NCBI GenBank assembly: GCA_012841225.1
Contig: DUVD01000031.1
Coordinates: forward strand, 1-6,259
Direction of reading: 5' to 3'
Length of the DNA: 6,259 nt
Source of the DNA: Fibrobacter sp.
Lineage (GTDB): Bacteria > Fibrobacterota > Fibrobacteria > Fibrobacterales > Fibrobacteraceae
The notes beneath the pieces were generated by a model, which saw nothing but the letters and a program-made list of their open reading frames with translations, made no database searches and was not told where the DNA came from. A program made the position numbers and the translations under genes. This document shows positions 5,441-6,259 of the stretch, in pieces. Position 1 is the first letter of the stretch. Each line of letters opens with the position of its first letter.

Positions 5441-6259
5441 TCAATTTTTATTTTTAATCAAAATCGATATGTCCAGTCCGCCATGATTAGAGCGAATAAT
5501 GGAATTGTACTCTAGGTTTAAAGCCCGTTCTGAGGCGCTATTTGGGCATAAAATAGCCCAATTAGAATTATTAAAATCGGCTTTTATTTTTTTACCGATT
5601 TCCTTATAAAAGCTTAAAGTATTGCCTTCCATTCTTTTTCCATAAGGTGGATTTAGCACCAGTAAGGATTTTTTTGTAGAAGTGGGGTAGCAAAAGAAGT
5701 CTTTGAGTTCAGGTTTTAATGATTCGAGGTTTAATTGACACGCAGTTATATTATGAAGAATAGTTTTGACGGCTTTAGGAGCCAAATCACTTACCATAAA
5801 CAAAGGGTTGCTTTGCCACAAAGAGGGTGCTTCTTTTTCAATTAGGTGATTCCAAGCGGGCTTTTTAAAGCCAGGTTGGTCTTCGAGCGCAAAACGGCGA
5901 CACTTAGCAGGCGTTTTTCCTTGTGCCCACATTGCCGCTTCTAAAGAAAAGGTACCGCTACCAGCCATGGGGTCTATTAAACAATCTACACTAAAGAGCC
6001 CTGCCGCCCAAAGGATACTAGCCGCTAAGGTTTCTTTTAAGGGTGCTCTTTCTACAAAGCGATCAAAACCCCTCTTGTATAAAAACTCACCCCCAAGATC
6101 CACAAAAACGCGGCATAAATTATTTTCAAGACGAAAGACAACTTTTTGAACAGAAGGTAATAGCGTATTAAGATCATTTTTTGCACCTAAAGCGTCTTCT
6201 ATTATGGTAAGTGCCCTTTCTTTAAGGGCATCGGAATGGTATAAACGTGATCGACGGCA
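5441..6259 (-). CDS. THUMP-domain RNA methyltransferase (RlmL/YpsC-like), 5' part outside the window
   Basis: The minus-strand frame is open from the right edge to the TGA at 5441-5443, giving 272 visible C-terminal residues. It transfers a methyl group from S-adenosylmethionine to an RNA base, by family most likely guanine N2 in 23S rRNA. Visible residues 4-10 (SRLYHSD) and the following helix are the end of a THUMP RNA-binding module. DLGGEFLYKRGFDRF (54-68) and A-P-L-K-E-T-L-A-A-S (72-81) are the linker typical of the RlmL/Trm14 group. The Rossmann-like catalytic domain shows motif I D96-PMAGSGTF (SAM binding), an acidic D158 after the next strand, and the catalytic N203-P-P-Y206-GKRM loop. 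A GTG at 6103-6101 could open a shorter frame but would drop the THUMP region, so the true start lies upstream of this window. Whether it is the RlmL N-terminal half, YpsC or another member cannot be settled from the fragment. Confidence 0.9.
   Translation of the reverse strand, partial: CRRSRLYHSDALKERALTIIEDALGAKNDLNTLLPSVQKVVFRLENNLCRVFVDLGGEFLYKRGFDRFVERAPLKETLAASILWAAGLFSVDCLIDPMAGSGTFSLEAAMWAQGKTPAKCRRFALEDQPGFKKPAWNHLIEKEAPSLWQSNPLFMVSDLAPKAVKTILHNITACQLNLESLKPELKDFFCYPTSTKKSLLVLNPPYGKRMEGNTLSFYKEIGKKIKADFNNSNWAILCPNSASERALNLEYNSIIRSNHGGLDISILIKNKN

Noticed and set aside
6101..6103. GTG start for the methyltransferase
   Set aside because: The frame stays open upstream to the window edge and encodes the end of a THUMP module, so the gene clearly begins outside the window.

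Overview
The window looks like chromosomal DNA from a Gram-negative, plant-fibre-degrading anaerobe, most plausibly a Fibrobacter-like bacterium. This is inference from gene content. Two lipoproteins carry clear lipoboxes, one followed by a serine-rich linker of the kind common in Fibrobacter lipoproteins; there is an outer-membrane beta-barrel; there is a membrane-anchored expansin, a protein class that acts on cellulose-rich walls; and the dihydroxy-acid dehydratase is of the E. coli-like, iron-sulfur (4Fe-4S) type. Base composition is moderately AT-rich and intergenic gaps are short. No mobile element, RNA gene or CRISPR array is visible.

Layout. (1) Positions 1-612, minus strand: the N-terminal 204 codons of a thioredoxin-fold lipoprotein that runs off the left edge. 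(2) 613-684: a 72-bp AT-rich divergent promoter region with an extended -10 box and a 12-bp palindrome. (3) 685-2205, plus strand: a secreted protein with a helical N-terminal part and a C-terminal outer-membrane beta-barrel, resembling two-part Slam/DUF560 proteins. (4) 2206-2288: a leader with a large inverted repeat. (5) 2289-2570, plus strand: a 93-residue charged coiled-coil protein. (6) 2571-2619: a short convergent gap. (7) Minus strand from the right edge down to 2620: a THUMP-type RNA methyltransferase (5' part missing), ilvD and an expansin-like lipoprotein, with gaps of 51 and 31 bp and no obvious terminator between them, so possibly one transcript. Every stretch longer than about 85 bases is occupied by a gene.

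How the parts may fit. The methyltransferase (rRNA modification) and IlvD (branched-chain amino acid synthesis) are housekeeping. The more specific part is the envelope set: a lipid-anchored expansin, a lipoprotein with a degenerate thioredoxin active site, and a barrel protein of the general architecture used to move lipoproteins to the cell surface. An expansin must reach the outside to touch cellulose, so a link between the barrel protein and the neighbouring lipoproteins is an attractive but unproven hypothesis.
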